This document shows positions 52,371 to 61,751 of a DNA stretch of 64,000 nt, one piece after another. The DNA comes from CAIYUC01 sp963682005 (GTDB lineage Bacteria > Bacteroidota > Bacteroidia > Bacteroidales > FEN-979). Below the pieces are notes generated by a model. It had not been told where the DNA came from. It was given only the letters and a program-made list of their open reading frames with translations, and did not search any database. Within the stretch, counting starts at the first letter, position 1. The number at the start of each line of letters is the position of its first letter. The DNA is taken from positions 2,542,001 through 2,606,000 of the forward strand of contig OY820914.1 in assembly GCA_963682005.1 (NCBI GenBank), read 5' to 3'. Both the position numbers and the translations under genes were made by a program.

Positions 52371-54626
52371 ATGAAAAAAGCAGAGAACACCGATCAGACT
52401 CCTGGTTTTGATGAAAACAAAATCCAGGATGAGAATTCTTCACCTGTTGAAACAACAGAAATAATTATTGAAAACAATCTTCCAACCGACACGGACCCGG
52501 TAAAAGAAAATCAAGAAATCGAGGAATTCAAGCCAGAAATTCAGGACCCCATAGCCGAAGAGGCACAGCTGACAGAGCCTTCTATGATCCCGGACCCTCC
52601 GGTCACAGAACCCGAAATTATTCCCGGGGTTATTGCGGAAGAGACACCCGTTGAGCCGGATCACCCGATGGAGGTGGCCGCAGAAGAAACAACGGATGCA
52701 TCCGGGGAAATCATCCCAGGACCTTTAGCGGAGGCACCTTCCGAACTTTACGAGGAAATCCCGGTAGCGGAACTGCCTGAAAAGGAGTCCGATCTTCTTT
52801 CAGGAGAGAGTCCCATCATGGATGAGGACAAGCTGTCTGACCAGATCATCGATCACGTAGGGGATGAAGTCTCGGAGGAAGTGGCGGAGCAGGTCGCGCA
52901 GGAATCCGACCAGGATTACAACAGTTTCACCCGCGAACAACTGGTGGAACTTCTTGATAAGGAGGTCAATGAAACGGATGTAAATTCCGTAAAGACCCGG
53001 ATCGCCCTCATCAAAGTGGCATTCCTTAAGAAAAAGAAAGAAGAGAATCTTCAACGGTATGAAAAATTCTTAGAAGAAGGTGGAACCAAAGAAACATTCA
53101 TCGCGGAGGTGGATCCACTGGAAGACCGTTTCAATGAGATATTCAATATATACAAAGCCAATAAAGCCAGGTTCAACGAGGAACAGGAAAAGGTCAAACA
53201 GAACAACCTGAAGAAAAAGCAGGAGATCCTTGAAGAACTGAAACACCTTGTTTCATCGGAGGAAACGCTGAAAAAAACTTATGATGAATTCAAGAACCTC
53301 CAGGAACGCTGGAAAGGGACCGGTATGGTACCCCGTACAGAGATCAATAACCTCTGGCAGAACTACCATTTCCTCGTTGAAAAATTCTTCGATAAGGTTA
53401 AGCTGAATAAAGAGCTCAAAGACCTGGACCTGAAGAAAAATCTCGAAGCAAAGATCGCCCTCTGTGAAAAGACGGAGGAACTTCTGCTTGAGAAATCGAT
53501 CCTGAAATCGTTTAAAAGGCTCCAGAAATACCACGAAGAGTGGAAAGAACTCGGACCGGTACCCGCCGATAAGAAAGACGAGATCTGGGAACGGTTCAAA
53601 ACCATTTCCGATAAGATCAACGATCGCAGAAGAGAGCATTATTCAAGGGTTGAAGAAGAACAGACCAAGAACCTGGAAACCAAAACAGCTTTGTGCGAAC
53701 AGGCTGAAGAAGTGCTCAACCTGAAAAATGATTCGATCAAAGAGTGGCAGGAGAATACCAATAAGGTCAATGATCTCCTGATGGTCTGGAAGAGCATTGG
53801 CCCCGTTCCGCAAAAGGTCAACACGGAGATCTGGAACAGGTTCAAAACAAGCCTTGATACGTTTTTTTCCGTCAAGAAAGAATTCTTCGACAAGCTGAAA
53901 GATCAGCAGGTAAATAATTTCAACCTTAAGGTCGACCTCTGCCAGCAGGCTGAAGCCCTGAAATCAAGCACCGACTGGAGAAAGACCTCCAACGAACTGA
54001 TACGGCTGCAGGCAGAATGGAAAAAGATCGGACCGGTGCCGAAAAAGCATTCCGACAAAGTCTGGAAAAGATTCCGCGCTGCATGCGATGAGTTTTTCAA
54101 TGCAAAATCGAGCTTCTTCTCCAATATCCAGAGCCATGAGGCTGATAACCTCGCCAAAAAGCTTGACCTGATCCAGCGGCTGAAAGATTTCCAGTTCAGC
54201 GAAGATAAGAATCAGAACCTTGATACACTGAAGAATTTCCAGCGTGAATGGACTGAGATCGGCCATATTCCGATAAAAGAAAAAGACCGCCTTCAGAATG
54301 AATTCCGGGGGATCATCAATGAGCATCTTGACCGCCTGAAGATCAGCGAGGTTGAAATCATAACCTCCAATTTCCAGAATAAATTCGAGCATTTGAAAAA
54401 TGATCCTCAATCACGGAAGATCATCGGACGGGAAAAGGAGATCCTCATCGGGAAGATCAATAAATTCAAGGAAGACATTAACCTTTGGGAAAATAACATC
54501 GGCTTCCTCGCTGAATCCAAAAATGCTGCCATCCTGAAAGAAGAATTTGTCAAGAAGATCAACAAGGCAAAATCCGAACTCAAAGTGATGGAAGCGAAAC
54601 TCAAGATCCTGAAGAGCCAGAATTAG
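52371..54626 (+). CDS. DUF349-repeat coiled-coil protein
   Basis: 751 residues. The N-terminal ~180 residues are acidic and low in complexity (Glu/Pro-rich). Five DUF349 repeats follow, each with W-K-x-(I/L)-G-P-V-P: WKGTGMVPRTEINNLWQNY, WKELGPVPADKKDEIWERF, WKSIGPVPQKVNTEIWNRF, WKKIGPVPKKHSDKVWKRF and a degenerate WTEIGHIPIKEKDRLQNEF. The spacers are helical. A C-terminal coiled coil ends the protein. The role of DUF349 proteins is unknown. No signal peptide, so cytoplasmic. Monocistronic but close to aroC (63 bp), separated by an octamer-type block. Confidence 0.9.
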   Translation: MKKAENTDQTPGFDENKIQDENSSPVETTEIIIENNLPTDTDPVKENQEIEEFKPEIQDPIAEEAQLTEPSMIPDPPVTEPEIIPGVIAEETPVEPDHPMEVAAEETTDASGEIIPGPLAEAPSELYEEIPVAELPEKESDLLSGESPIMDEDKLSDQIIDHVGDEVSEEVAEQVAQESDQDYNSFTREQLVELLDKEVNETDVNSVKTRIALIKVAFLKKKKEENLQRYEKFLEEGGTKETFIAEVDPLEDRFNEIFNIYKANKARFNEEQEKVKQNNLKKKQEILEELKHLVSSEETLKKTYDEFKNLQERWKGTGMVPRTEINNLWQNYHFLVEKFFDKVKLNKELKDLDLKKNLEAKIALCEKTEELLLEKSILKSFKRLQKYHEEWKELGPVPADKKDEIWERFKTISDKINDRRREHYSRVEEEQTKNLETKTALCEQAEEVLNLKNDSIKEWQENTNKVNDLLMVWKSIGPVPQKVNTEIWNRFKTSLDTFFSVKKEFFDKLKDQQVNNFNLKVDLCQQAEALKSSTDWRKTSNELIRLQAEWKKIGPVPKKHSDKVWKRFRAACDEFFNAKSSFFSNIQSHEADNLAKKLDLIQRLKDFQFSEDKNQNLDTLKNFQREWTEIGHIPIKEKDRLQNEFRGIINEHLDRLKISEVEIITSNFQNKFEHLKNDPQSRKIIGREKEILIGKINKFKEDINLWENNIGFLAESKNAAILKEEFVKKINKAKSELKVMEAKLKILKSQN

Positions 54627-54686
54627 TGAATTTATGAATTGTTGAACTGGTGAGTTTTCATAACTCATAATTCAAACTCATAATTC
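54627..54686. repeat. TGAATTTA-type octamers between DUF349 gene and aroC
   Basis: Directly after the stop: TGAATTTA, TGAATTGT, TGAACTGG, TGAGTTTT, then CATAACTCATAATTCAAACT and CATAATTC, roughly the complement. It could fold into a long imperfect hairpin just before the aroC start. Confidence 0.7.
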
Positions 54687-54689
54687 TTT

Positions 54690-55754
54690 ATGTCAGGTAA
54701 TTCCATTGGCAAAGTCTTAGTTCTTACCACGTTCGGCGAGTCGCATGGAATTGCGGTCGGTGGTGTCCTCGACGGGTTCCCGGCCAACATTTCCATTGAT
54801 GTTGCCTATATTCAGTCTGAGGTTGACCGGAGAAGACCGGGCGGCAAATTCTTTTCATCCGCACGGTCGGAAGAAGACAAAGTAGAGATCCTTTCCGGTT
54901 TGTTTGAGGGCAGGTCAACCGGCGCACCCATTGGTTTCATCATCAGGAACAGCGGCCAGCGGCCGGAAGAATACAATCACCTGAAAGAAGCTTACCGGCC
55001 CTCGCATGCTGATCTGACATACGACCTGAAATACGGGATCAGGGATCACAGGGGCGGCGGACGGGCTTCTGCACGTGAAACGGTTGCGAGAGTGGCCGGA
55101 GGTGCTATTGTGAAAATCCTTCTGAATGCCCGGTCCATCCGGATCATGGGGTATGTATCACAGATCGGCCCGGTGAAACTGAAAAATGATAATGGAAGTT
55201 TTTCGCCGGAAATGATCCTTGAAAGTCCGGTGTGCTGCCCTGATGAAAAAACATCCGGGGAAATGATCCGCTTGCTGGAAACCTTGAAAAAGGCAGGGGA
55301 TACGACCGGCGGGATCATTACCTGCAGGTTGACCGGAGTACCCGCAGGACTTGGAGAACCTGTTTTTGATAAGCTTCAGTCGGATCTTGCCAAAGCCATG
55401 TTCACAATCCCGGCAGTCAAAGGATTTGAATACGGAATGGGTTTCGGTGCGGCGGCAATGACAGGTTCAGAACACAATGATCTTTTTGTTTTCAGGAACA
55501 AACAGATAACCACATCCACAAATTTTTCCGGTGGCATACAGGGTGGCATATCCAATGGCAACGAGATCTATTTCCGTGTCGCCTTCAAACCTGTTCCCAC
55601 CCTTATGAAAGACCAGCCAACAGTCAATAAAAATGGTAAAAAAGTAATCCTGGCAGGAAAAGGGAGGCATGATGTGTGCGTCGTCCCTCGCGCCATCCCG
55701 ATCGTTGAAGCAATGACAGCTCTTGTGATCGGGGATCACCTTGTCAGATATTGA
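54690..55754 (+). CDS. aroC: Chorismate synthase
   Basis: 354 residues. Signature regions: LVLTTFGESHGIAVGGVLDG, RRRPGGKFFSSARSEEDKVE, DLTYDLKYGIRDHRGGGRAS and the C-terminal KPVPTLMKDQPTVNKNGKKV with KGRHDVCVVPRAIPIVEAMT. It converts EPSP to chorismate with reduced FMN. Monocistronic here, away from other shikimate genes. Its stop codon lies in an AGATATTG/AGATACTG octamer array followed by ATGCTGG heptamers. Confidence 0.97.
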   Translation: MSGNSIGKVLVLTTFGESHGIAVGGVLDGFPANISIDVAYIQSEVDRRRPGGKFFSSARSEEDKVEILSGLFEGRSTGAPIGFIIRNSGQRPEEYNHLKEAYRPSHADLTYDLKYGIRDHRGGGRASARETVARVAGGAIVKILLNARSIRIMGYVSQIGPVKLKNDNGSFSPEMILESPVCCPDEKTSGEMIRLLETLKKAGDTTGGIITCRLTGVPAGLGEPVFDKLQSDLAKAMFTIPAVKGFEYGMGFGAAAMTGSEHNDLFVFRNKQITTSTNFSGGIQGGISNGNEIYFRVAFKPVPTLMKDQPTVNKNGKKVILAGKGRHDVCVVPRAIPIVEAMTALVIGDHLVRY

Positions 55755-55803
55755 GATACTGAGATGGTGAGGTGCAGGATGCTGGATGCTGGATGCTGGA
55801 TGA
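55746..55803. repeat. AGATACTG octamers and ATGCTGG heptamers at the aroC stop
   Basis: AGATATTG (with the TGA stop at 55752-55754), AGATACTG, AGATGGTG, then ATGCTGG at 55779, 55786 and 55793. ATGCTGG is the inverse of the CCAGCAT units inserted in hutI. Confidence 0.85.
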
Positions 55804-55856
55804 AAAAATAGTAAAACTACATTCTGAATTTCAATCTAAGATCTGAATTCTGGGAT

Positions 55857-56918
55857 CTAACGTTCAATTGCCGGTTCCTGCTGCGACAGGCAATGGAACG
55901 ACCCAAGTCCCCAGATGATATCCGTTGAATCGATGCCGGTGATCCGGTGGTTTGGGAAGCATTCCTCCAGCAATGACATGGCTTTATCATCCTCCCTGCA
56001 ACGATAGACAGGAACAATGACTGATTTGTTTGAGATGTAAAAATTTGCGTAGGATGCCGGCAGACGCTGCCCGTCATACCAGACCGGGAATGGCATTGGT
56101 ACCTCGGCTACATCAATCTGCTTCCCGCCGGGGAGCCTCATTTTCTTCAGCAGCTTCAGGTTCTCATTCAATGGTTGATGGTTGGTATCGTTCTTATTTG
56201 GTTCAACCATTGTAATGACTGCATCTTCACGGAAAAACCGTGACAGGTCATCAACATGGCCGTTCGTATCATCACCGTTGATCCCGTTGTTCAACCATAG
56301 TACCTGGTCAACTCCATAAAATTCAGAGAGGAACCACTCGAGCTTTTCTTTCGTAAGATCAGGATTCCGGTTTTCATGGAGAAGGCAGGAGGTGGTTGTC
56401 AATACAGTCCCATTCCCGTTGAATTCCACGGCACCGCCCTCCATTACGATCCCCGGGAAAACAACAGGAATGTCAAGCGTTTTCCCGATCAGTTCAGGGA
56501 TCTTTTCATCCAGGTCATGCGGGTATTTCTCACCCCACGCATTGTATTGCCAGCTTACGATCATTTTCTCCCCTTTCTTCCGGTTGACAAGGAATGCAGG
56601 TCCGTGGTCGCGGCACCAGGCATCGTTTGTCGGGTGGAGGAATAACCGGATATTGTTCATGTTGACGCCAATGGCGCTAAGATCCGATTCAACCTTCATC
56701 TTCAGCTCTTCGCTCCTGACATTGATGCAGACCATTTCCCCCCGGGAGAGTTCCCGGATGAACCGGTTGTATGACTCGAAAATGGAGTTGAGCTTTCCGG
56801 GCCAGGAATAGGAATCATCATGCGGATAGCTGAGCCAGGTAGCCTCGTGCTTTTCCCATTCAGCAGGGAAGTGAAACCCAAGGTCTTTGGGTGTGGGAGT
56901 AAGGGGATTCTGATCCAT
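55857..56918 (-). CDS. aguA: Agmatine deiminase
   Basis: 353 residues. Guanidino-group-modifying fold: HEATWLSYPHDDSYSWPGKL, WCRDHGPAFLVNRKKGEKM, NWxYNAWGEK-like SWQYNAWGEKYPHDLD, and the catalytic Cys343 in LGSFHCLSQQEPA. Converts agmatine to N-carbamoylputrescine. Five bases separate it from aguB upstream; together they make putrescine from agmatine. No arginine decarboxylase gene is in the window. Confidence 0.95.
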   Translation of the reverse strand: MDQNPLTPTPKDLGFHFPAEWEKHEATWLSYPHDDSYSWPGKLNSIFESYNRFIRELSRGEMVCINVRSEELKMKVESDLSAIGVNMNNIRLFLHPTNDAWCRDHGPAFLVNRKKGEKMIVSWQYNAWGEKYPHDLDEKIPELIGKTLDIPVVFPGIVMEGGAVEFNGNGTVLTTTSCLLHENRNPDLTKEKLEWFLSEFYGVDQVLWLNNGINGDDTNGHVDDLSRFFREDAVITMVEPNKNDTNHQPLNENLKLLKKMRLPGGKQIDVAEVPMPFPVWYDGQRLPASYANFYISNKSVIVPVYRCREDDKAMSLLEECFPNHRITGIDSTDIIWGLGSFHCLSQQEPAIER

Positions 56919-56923
56919 TCGGG

Positions 56924-57796
56924 TTATTCGTCAAGAAATCGGTTTAGCAGAGGTTTATAGGTATCGATCCGCCGGTCGCGGAGAAAAGGCCAGTGAACAC
57001 GGATCTCATCCACCCGTTGCATGTCGAGCTCCTGAACATGAACAAGCTCATCCTCGTGTGGTGCAGCAAAAAGCAGTTCACCAAAGGGATCCGAAACAAA
57101 TGACCCTCCCCAGAATTTCATCGGTCCTTCAATTCCGGTGCGGTTTACGGAAACCACATAGACGCCATTTGCAATGGAGTGGCTTCGCTGTATGGTTTGC
57201 CATGCCTGGAATTGCTGGTTGTTTGTCGCTTCATCCTGAGAAACCGCCCATCCGATGGCGGTGGGGTAGAAGAGGATCTCGGCACCCATGAGGCTCGTGA
57301 TCCGCGCTGCTTCCGGGTACCATTGGTCCCAGCAGATCAGTGTTCCGATCCTCCCATACTTTGTATCGAAGACCTTATAGCCCTGGTCACCGGGAGAAAA
57401 GTAGAATTTCTCATAATAACCCGGATCATCGGGGATGTGCTGCTTCCGGTATTTTCCGAGAAACTGGCCGTCAGCATCGATGACAGCAACTGTATTGTGG
57501 TAAATGCCTTTTGTCCGTTTCTCAAACAGGGAGGCAATGATCACAATATTCAGCCTTTCAGCCAGCTCCTGCAATGCATGGGTCGTTGGCCCGGGGATCT
57601 TCTCTGCCAGCTTGAAGGAATCATAATTTTCTTCATGGCAGAAATAGCGGGAGGCAAACAGCTCCTGAAGGCATACGATCTGTGCTCCTTTCCCTGCACA
57701 TTCCTCTATCCGGGCCATCGCTCTGGCAATGTTTGACTGCTTGTCTTCAACACAGGACATCTGTATCAGCCCGACTTTTACCTTTCGATATTCCAC
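56924..57796 (-). CDS. aguB: N-carbamoylputrescine amidase
   Basis: 290 residues, nitrilase fold with Glu45 (CLQELFASRYFC), Lys118 (KYRKQHIPDDPGYYEKFYFS) and Cys155 (GTLICWDQWYPEAARI) as the catalytic triad. The last step to putrescine, carbon dioxide and ammonia. Second gene of a three-gene minus-strand unit: it starts 5 bp after a T9SS cargo gene and ends 5 bp before aguA. Confidence 0.95.
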   Translation of the reverse strand: MEYRKVKVGLIQMSCVEDKQSNIARAMARIEECAGKGAQIVCLQELFASRYFCHEENYDSFKLAEKIPGPTTHALQELAERLNIVIIASLFEKRTKGIYHNTVAVIDADGQFLGKYRKQHIPDDPGYYEKFYFSPGDQGYKVFDTKYGRIGTLICWDQWYPEAARITSLMGAEILFYPTAIGWAVSQDEATNNQQFQAWQTIQRSHSIANGVYVVSVNRTGIEGPMKFWGGSFVSDPFGELLFAAPHEDELVHVQELDMQRVDEIRVHWPFLRDRRIDTYKPLLNRFLDE

Positions 57797-57801
57797 CCGT
57801 A

Positions 57802-58725
57802 TCAGAAGTTGAGAATGAATTTTTTCGTGAATTTCAGGTTGTGATGAAGGATCTCCAGTACATAAACCCCTTGTGGCAGATTCATGTAATTGATCTCCTG
57901 CCTTCCTTGCCTGATGAGCGCCGTATTGTTCTGTCCGACTACCTGTCCGGTCATGTTATAAAGCTTTGATGTGGTGTACTGGGGCTTGGAAAAATCGTAG
58001 AACATCATGATCCTTTTGGTTTCCTTGTCCTGGTAAATCTCAATTCCTGTCTTCGGATCCTGGTCGTTCACACCGGCTGTGTAGTCGAGCACAAGATCGT
58101 CCACATAAAGCACAGTGCCCGGTGTCATGACTTCCTGGGCAGTCGACATGGCAATGATGTTCATCGTATCCGGCTGGACGACCGTATCGTAATCGACCCA
58201 GGCAGAGAAGAAAGTCCAGTCGCTGACCACACTGTGCGTTGAAAATGCGGCATAGGCGATTGAATCCCTTGTTGTTCCGTTCCACTTCGTAAATCCGATC
58301 CCGATGACACAACTGTCGCCCCCCAGCGGTGCATATTTATAAAATCCCTGGAGATGTGTGGGACTGTCATCGATAGGAACTCCTCCGGTGAGAACAAATG
58401 TTCCGCCTGCAAGATCTACGCTGAGGGTTCCCAGTGTCATAAATCCCGGCACATCGATCGGCGGAAGGGTGATGTGCTTGGTCTCCAGCCTTGCTGAATA
58501 CGTTCCTCCCGAATGATCTGTGCTTTTCGTCACAACGGAGACTCCGAAAAACGGAATGATGGCCGTTTCCGCATTTGGTGTATCCCACGATTCAGGATCA
58601 TCGTAATTCCCGTGGTTGATCCAGTTTTCAAAGCCGCCGTTTGGTATCGGGGTCTGGCCCATCGTCAACGTGCTGTACCATGTGATCATCATCGCAAAGA
58701 GCACCAGTGTAAATATTTTCTTCAT
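57802..58725 (-). CDS. T9SS-secreted protein (PCMD-like) upstream of aguBA
   Basis: 307 residues. Signal peptide (MKKIFTLVLFAMMITWYSTL, likely cut after TMGQ), then a carbohydrate-binding-like beta-sandwich resembling PCMD/PNGGFENW proteins (PIPNGGFENWINHGNYDDPE, WDTPN, SYARLETKH-like SARLETKHITLP), and a T9SS type A tail (about 240-307, ending TKKFILNF). Probably a cell-surface or released carbohydrate-associated protein. The tight linkage to the putrescine genes is unexplained. The -7 box at 58774-58782 serves the whole unit. Confidence 0.78.
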   Translation of the reverse strand: MKKIFTLVLFAMMITWYSTLTMGQTPIPNGGFENWINHGNYDDPESWDTPNAETAIIPFFGVSVVTKSTDHSGGTYSARLETKHITLPPIDVPGFMTLGTLSVDLAGGTFVLTGGVPIDDSPTHLQGFYKYAPLGGDSCVIGIGFTKWNGTTRDSIAYAAFSTHSVVSDWTFFSAWVDYDTVVQPDTMNIIAMSTAQEVMTPGTVLYVDDLVLDYTAGVNDQDPKTGIEIYQDKETKRIMMFYDFSKPQYTTSKLYNMTGQVVGQNNTALIRQGRQEINYMNLPQGVYVLEILHHNLKFTKKFILNF

Positions 58726-58773
58726 AACATACCAGATTGATTTCCTTTGAGTTTGTCATATATCAAAGACCCC

Positions 58774-58782
58774 GCAAAGATA
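58774..58782 (-). promoter_or_regulatory. -7 box of the T9SS-cargo/aguB/aguA unit
   Basis: Minus strand TATCTTTGC, exact match, about 50 bp before the ATG at 58725. Divergent from the box at 58799. Confidence 0.65.
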
Positions 58783-58798
58783 GCAATAATAATAATTT

Positions 58799-58806
58799 TA
58801 TCTTTG
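58799..58806 (+). promoter_or_regulatory. -7 box of the PorE-like gene
   Basis: TATCTTTG, exact match, 15 bp before ATG 58822, which therefore is preferred to the frame's earlier ATG at 58747. Confidence 0.65.
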
Positions 58807-58821
58807 GTAAAATTTCCGTTG

Positions 58822-60807
58822 ATGATCAGGTTGTTCAGGCGTTACAAGAGCAGTTTACTGGTATTTGTCTTTCTTGTATGTGTTGCACATGTCAGGGTAT
58901 CCGCACAGGATCCCTGTAATCAGGTTCATAGTAAGAAAACCGATAAGATCTATGACGAAGGGATCTCCTTTTATAAAAAGGGCAATTATACGGAAGCCGG
59001 GCGGCTGATGAGAACGGTTGTAAATGATGAGCCGGAATATGTGGATGCCTATTATGTTCTGGGTCTTGTCAATTTCAAAAAAGCCAGTTCCAATTTTAAG
59101 GAGGCGGAGAAGAATTTTCAGAAGGTGCTCCAGTTATGCCCCTCCTATGATATTTACACCTATTATTATCTGGCAGAGATCTGTTACAGTGCCGAGCGGT
59201 ACGATTCGACCGTTCAGTACCTGACGGAATTCATGAAGGATGTGGACAAGATAAAATCGGACAAGGACTACAGCAGGGCTGCGGATCTGCTTAAATATTC
59301 AAAATTCTACAGCGAGATCATCCGCCACCCGGTCCCCTTTCAGCCAAAGGTCGTGGGGGGGATCTCAACCCCTGAAAATGAGTATCTGCCTGCGCTTTCA
59401 CCGGATAACCAGCTTGCATTTTTTACCCGGGAGATCAAGCTTCCACCGGAAAAAAGCTCGTTTATCCAGTCAACAAAGTACAAGGAGAAGTTCATGTACA
59501 GCGACCTTCAGCCTGACGGCCGGTTTTCCGAAGGTCAGGAGATGCCGGAGCCATTCAACCTCAATGACAATGAAGGCGGGGCTTCGCTGACCATCGACAA
59601 CAACACCCTTTATTATACGGTGTGCAAATACACGAAAGACAAGACCTATTATAATTGTGATATTTATTTTACCGAAAATGTGAACGGGGAATGGAATCCC
59701 ATCAGAAGTGTAAGTGATAAGATCAACCTTCCATTGTCGTGGGAATCGCAGCCAAGCATTTCTGCTGACGGGAAAACGCTTTATTTTGTGAGCGACCGGC
59801 CGGGAGGCTATGGCGGATATGACATTTACCGTTCGATAAAAAGTGAACATGGGGAATGGGGAACGCCAATGAACATGGGCCCAACCATCAATACTGCCGG
59901 AAATGAAAAGTCCCCGTTCATCCATCCTGACGGGAAAACGCTCTATTTTTCCTCATCTGGTTGGATGGGCCTGGGCGGGTATGACATCTTTTACTCGCGC
60001 CAGGGTGATGACGGAACCTGGCAGAAACCCATAAACCTTGGCTATCCGATCAATTCCCCCGATGATGAAGTAGGGTTCTTCGTCAGTACCGATGGAACCC
60101 AGGGGTATTTTGCCTCGAACAAGTTCAATGGCGTGGGTGGCTGGGACCTCTATTCCTTTGACCTGTACGATGAGGCCCGTCCCGAAAAAGTCTTATTCAT
60201 CAAAGGGACTGTGAAAAATGAATCGGAAGCAGAGCCGCTGAAAGCACGGATCGAGCTGAAGAATGTGGAAACAAAGACGATCTCCGAAATCCCGCTCGAT
60301 ACCAATACCGGGAATTATGTGGCTGTCGCCCGGTTCAATGCCGACTATATGCTGACCATTAAGAAGGAGGGCTATGTTTATGAAACCAGGTACATCTCCC
60401 GGATGGACAATTCATTTAAAACCCCCCGCCAGCTTGATCTTCAGCTTGAGCCGATCCAGCTGAACAAATCCTACCGGATCAATGATATCTATTTTGATTT
60501 CAATTCAGTGAACCTGACCGGCGAATCAAAAATGGTGCTGGACCAACTGATCGAGTTTCTTAAAGACAATCCTTCCATTAAAATTGAGATCCAGGGACAT
60601 ACCGACAACATCGGGAAAGACGCAGAAAACCTGAAACTCTCCGAGAACCGCGCGAAATCTGTACTTGAATACATGGTGGCCAACCAGGTCCCCGAAAAAC
60701 GCCTGACTTTCAAAGGATATGGCAAAACCATACCCGTCGCCACCAATGATACGGAAGAAGGCCGTGCGAAGAACCGGAGAACAGTGTTCGTGATCACAAG
60801 TAAATAG
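58822..60807 (+). CDS. porE: PorE-like protein: TPR, WD40-like, CRD and OmpA domains
   Basis: 661 residues from ATG 58822 (MIRLFRRYKSSLLVFVFLVC, signal sequence). Domain order: TPR repeats (about 30-165, GISFYKKGNYTEAGRLMRTV), PD40/WD40-like beta-propeller (about 190-450, LYFVSDRPGGYGGYDIYRS), a carboxypeptidase-regulatory-like domain (about 465-545) and an OmpA C-terminal peptidoglycan-binding domain (IEIQGHTDNIGKDAENLKLS). This is the architecture of PG1058/PorE, a periplasmic component of the type IX secretion system in Porphyromonas gingivalis. The assignment rests on order and length; related OmpA proteins of other roles share it. A terminator follows at 60912. Confidence 0.78.
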   Translation: MIRLFRRYKSSLLVFVFLVCVAHVRVSAQDPCNQVHSKKTDKIYDEGISFYKKGNYTEAGRLMRTVVNDEPEYVDAYYVLGLVNFKKASSNFKEAEKNFQKVLQLCPSYDIYTYYYLAEICYSAERYDSTVQYLTEFMKDVDKIKSDKDYSRAADLLKYSKFYSEIIRHPVPFQPKVVGGISTPENEYLPALSPDNQLAFFTREIKLPPEKSSFIQSTKYKEKFMYSDLQPDGRFSEGQEMPEPFNLNDNEGGASLTIDNNTLYYTVCKYTKDKTYYNCDIYFTENVNGEWNPIRSVSDKINLPLSWESQPSISADGKTLYFVSDRPGGYGGYDIYRSIKSEHGEWGTPMNMGPTINTAGNEKSPFIHPDGKTLYFSSSGWMGLGGYDIFYSRQGDDGTWQKPINLGYPINSPDDEVGFFVSTDGTQGYFASNKFNGVGGWDLYSFDLYDEARPEKVLFIKGTVKNESEAEPLKARIELKNVETKTISEIPLDTNTGNYVAVARFNADYMLTIKKEGYVYETRYISRMDNSFKTPRQLDLQLEPIQLNKSYRINDIYFDFNSVNLTGESKMVLDQLIEFLKDNPSIKIEIQGHTDNIGKDAENLKLSENRAKSVLEYMVANQVPEKRLTFKGYGKTIPVATNDTEEGRAKNRRTVFVITSK

Positions 60808-60832
60808 TAAGTGGTGATGAAGTGATGAGGTG
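60805..60832. repeat. GTGATGAAGTGATGAGGTG words after the PorE-like gene
   Basis: Starting at the stop codon TAG (60805-60807): TAGTAAGTGGTGATGAAGTG then ATGAGGTG. Short and degenerate but of the same octamer class as others. Confidence 0.5.
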
Positions 60833-60911
60833 AAATACCCGGTTGATGTTCCCGTATTTCAGCATTCATTCATCTTGCATTTTTATCTCCGAAATGCCCG
60901 GCAAGAATTTT

Positions 60912-60934
60912 CCGGGAAAAATCCCGGTTTTTTT
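60912..60934 (+). terminator. Rho-independent terminator after the PorE-like gene
   Basis: Stem CCGGGA / TCCCGG with loop AAAA and a run of seven T, 105 bp beyond the stop. Confidence 0.85.
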
Positions 60935-60935
60935 C

Positions 60936-60986
60936 TGGGTAGAAGTACCTATATGAAAAAAGAGGGTTTCTAGGTACTTCTACCTA
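60936..60986. promoter_or_regulatory. Paired palindromic operator upstream of the LuxR gene
   Basis: Two 16-bp palindromes, TGGGTAGAAGTACCTA at 60936-60951 and TAGGTACTTCTACCTA at 60971-60986, 35 bp apart, each followed by TATGA. The consensus is TAGGTA-N4-TACCTA. The identical spacing recurs downstream of the regulator gene (61752-61802). Confidence 0.8.
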
Positions 60987-61079
60987 TATGATTTCCGGAA
61001 AAGAAATGATGTTACTGATTAAATTAGGACACTGATAAACGATTGATTGTCTAACCCCACACTAATGAAAAACCACATT

Positions 61080-61724
61080 ATGAAAACAAAGATCCTGATT
61101 GCCGATGATCATGCACTGATCCGCAGAGGCATATCTGCCCTGTTAAGGAATCATGACAGGGAAATTGAAATTTTTGAGGCTGAAAACGGAATCCAGGCGA
61201 TTATCAAGGCGGGGCAGATCCTGCCTGACATCATCCTGATGGATCACCACATGCCCAAGCTGGATGGAGTGAAGGCTGCTGAAGCCATTCGTAAGGACTT
61301 TCCTTCCGTGAAAATGATCCTGGTATCGATGGATATGAGTGAAGAAGTGATCAGCAATGCCCTTGAGGCCGGCATGTCGGGGATCGTACCGAAAGATTCC
61401 TCGGAGAATGAACTGATGAACGCAATCAGGGATGTAAGTAACGGGAAAGTCCATTTGCATACCAGCATCCTTAATATTGCGAAGAACAAAAAAAACCGGA
61501 AAAAGGGACTGACTGCATTTCACGGAAAAATTCTGACCACCCGGGAAATGGAAATCCTTCAGCTGATCATGCAGGGAAATACTTCAGTAAAAATTTCAAA
61601 GATCCTGGGTATCAGTGAGCGAACTGTAGAACATCACAGGCACAGTATCATGAAAAAGAGCCATACTCAGACAGTAGCCGAATTGATAAAGTTCGCCATT
61701 AAGCACAATTTTTCTTCCAACTGA
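61080..61724 (+). CDS. NarL/LuxR-family response regulator
   Basis: 214 residues from ATG 61080 (MKTKILIADDHALIRRGISA); an earlier ATG at 61065 adds five residues. Receiver domain with acidic pocket Asp9-Asp10, phosphoacceptor Asp55 (IILMDHHMPKLDG), Ser83 and Lys105 (IVPKDSSENEL); a linker; and a LuxR-type HTH (about 150-210, LTTREMEILQLIMQGNTSVK, ISERTVEHHRHSIM). No sensor kinase gene is nearby, so it is an orphan in this window. Two sets of paired palindromes, before it and before the next gene, are candidate binding sites; autoregulation is inferred. Confidence 0.92.
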   Translation: MKTKILIADDHALIRRGISALLRNHDREIEIFEAENGIQAIIKAGQILPDIILMDHHMPKLDGVKAAEAIRKDFPSVKMILVSMDMSEEVISNALEAGMSGIVPKDSSENELMNAIRDVSNGKVHLHTSILNIAKNKKNRKKGLTAFHGKILTTREMEILQLIMQGNTSVKISKILGISERTVEHHRHSIMKKSHTQTVAELIKFAIKHNFSSN

Positions 61725-61751
61725 TACCTGCAGGGTTCTTCCAGAAAAATG

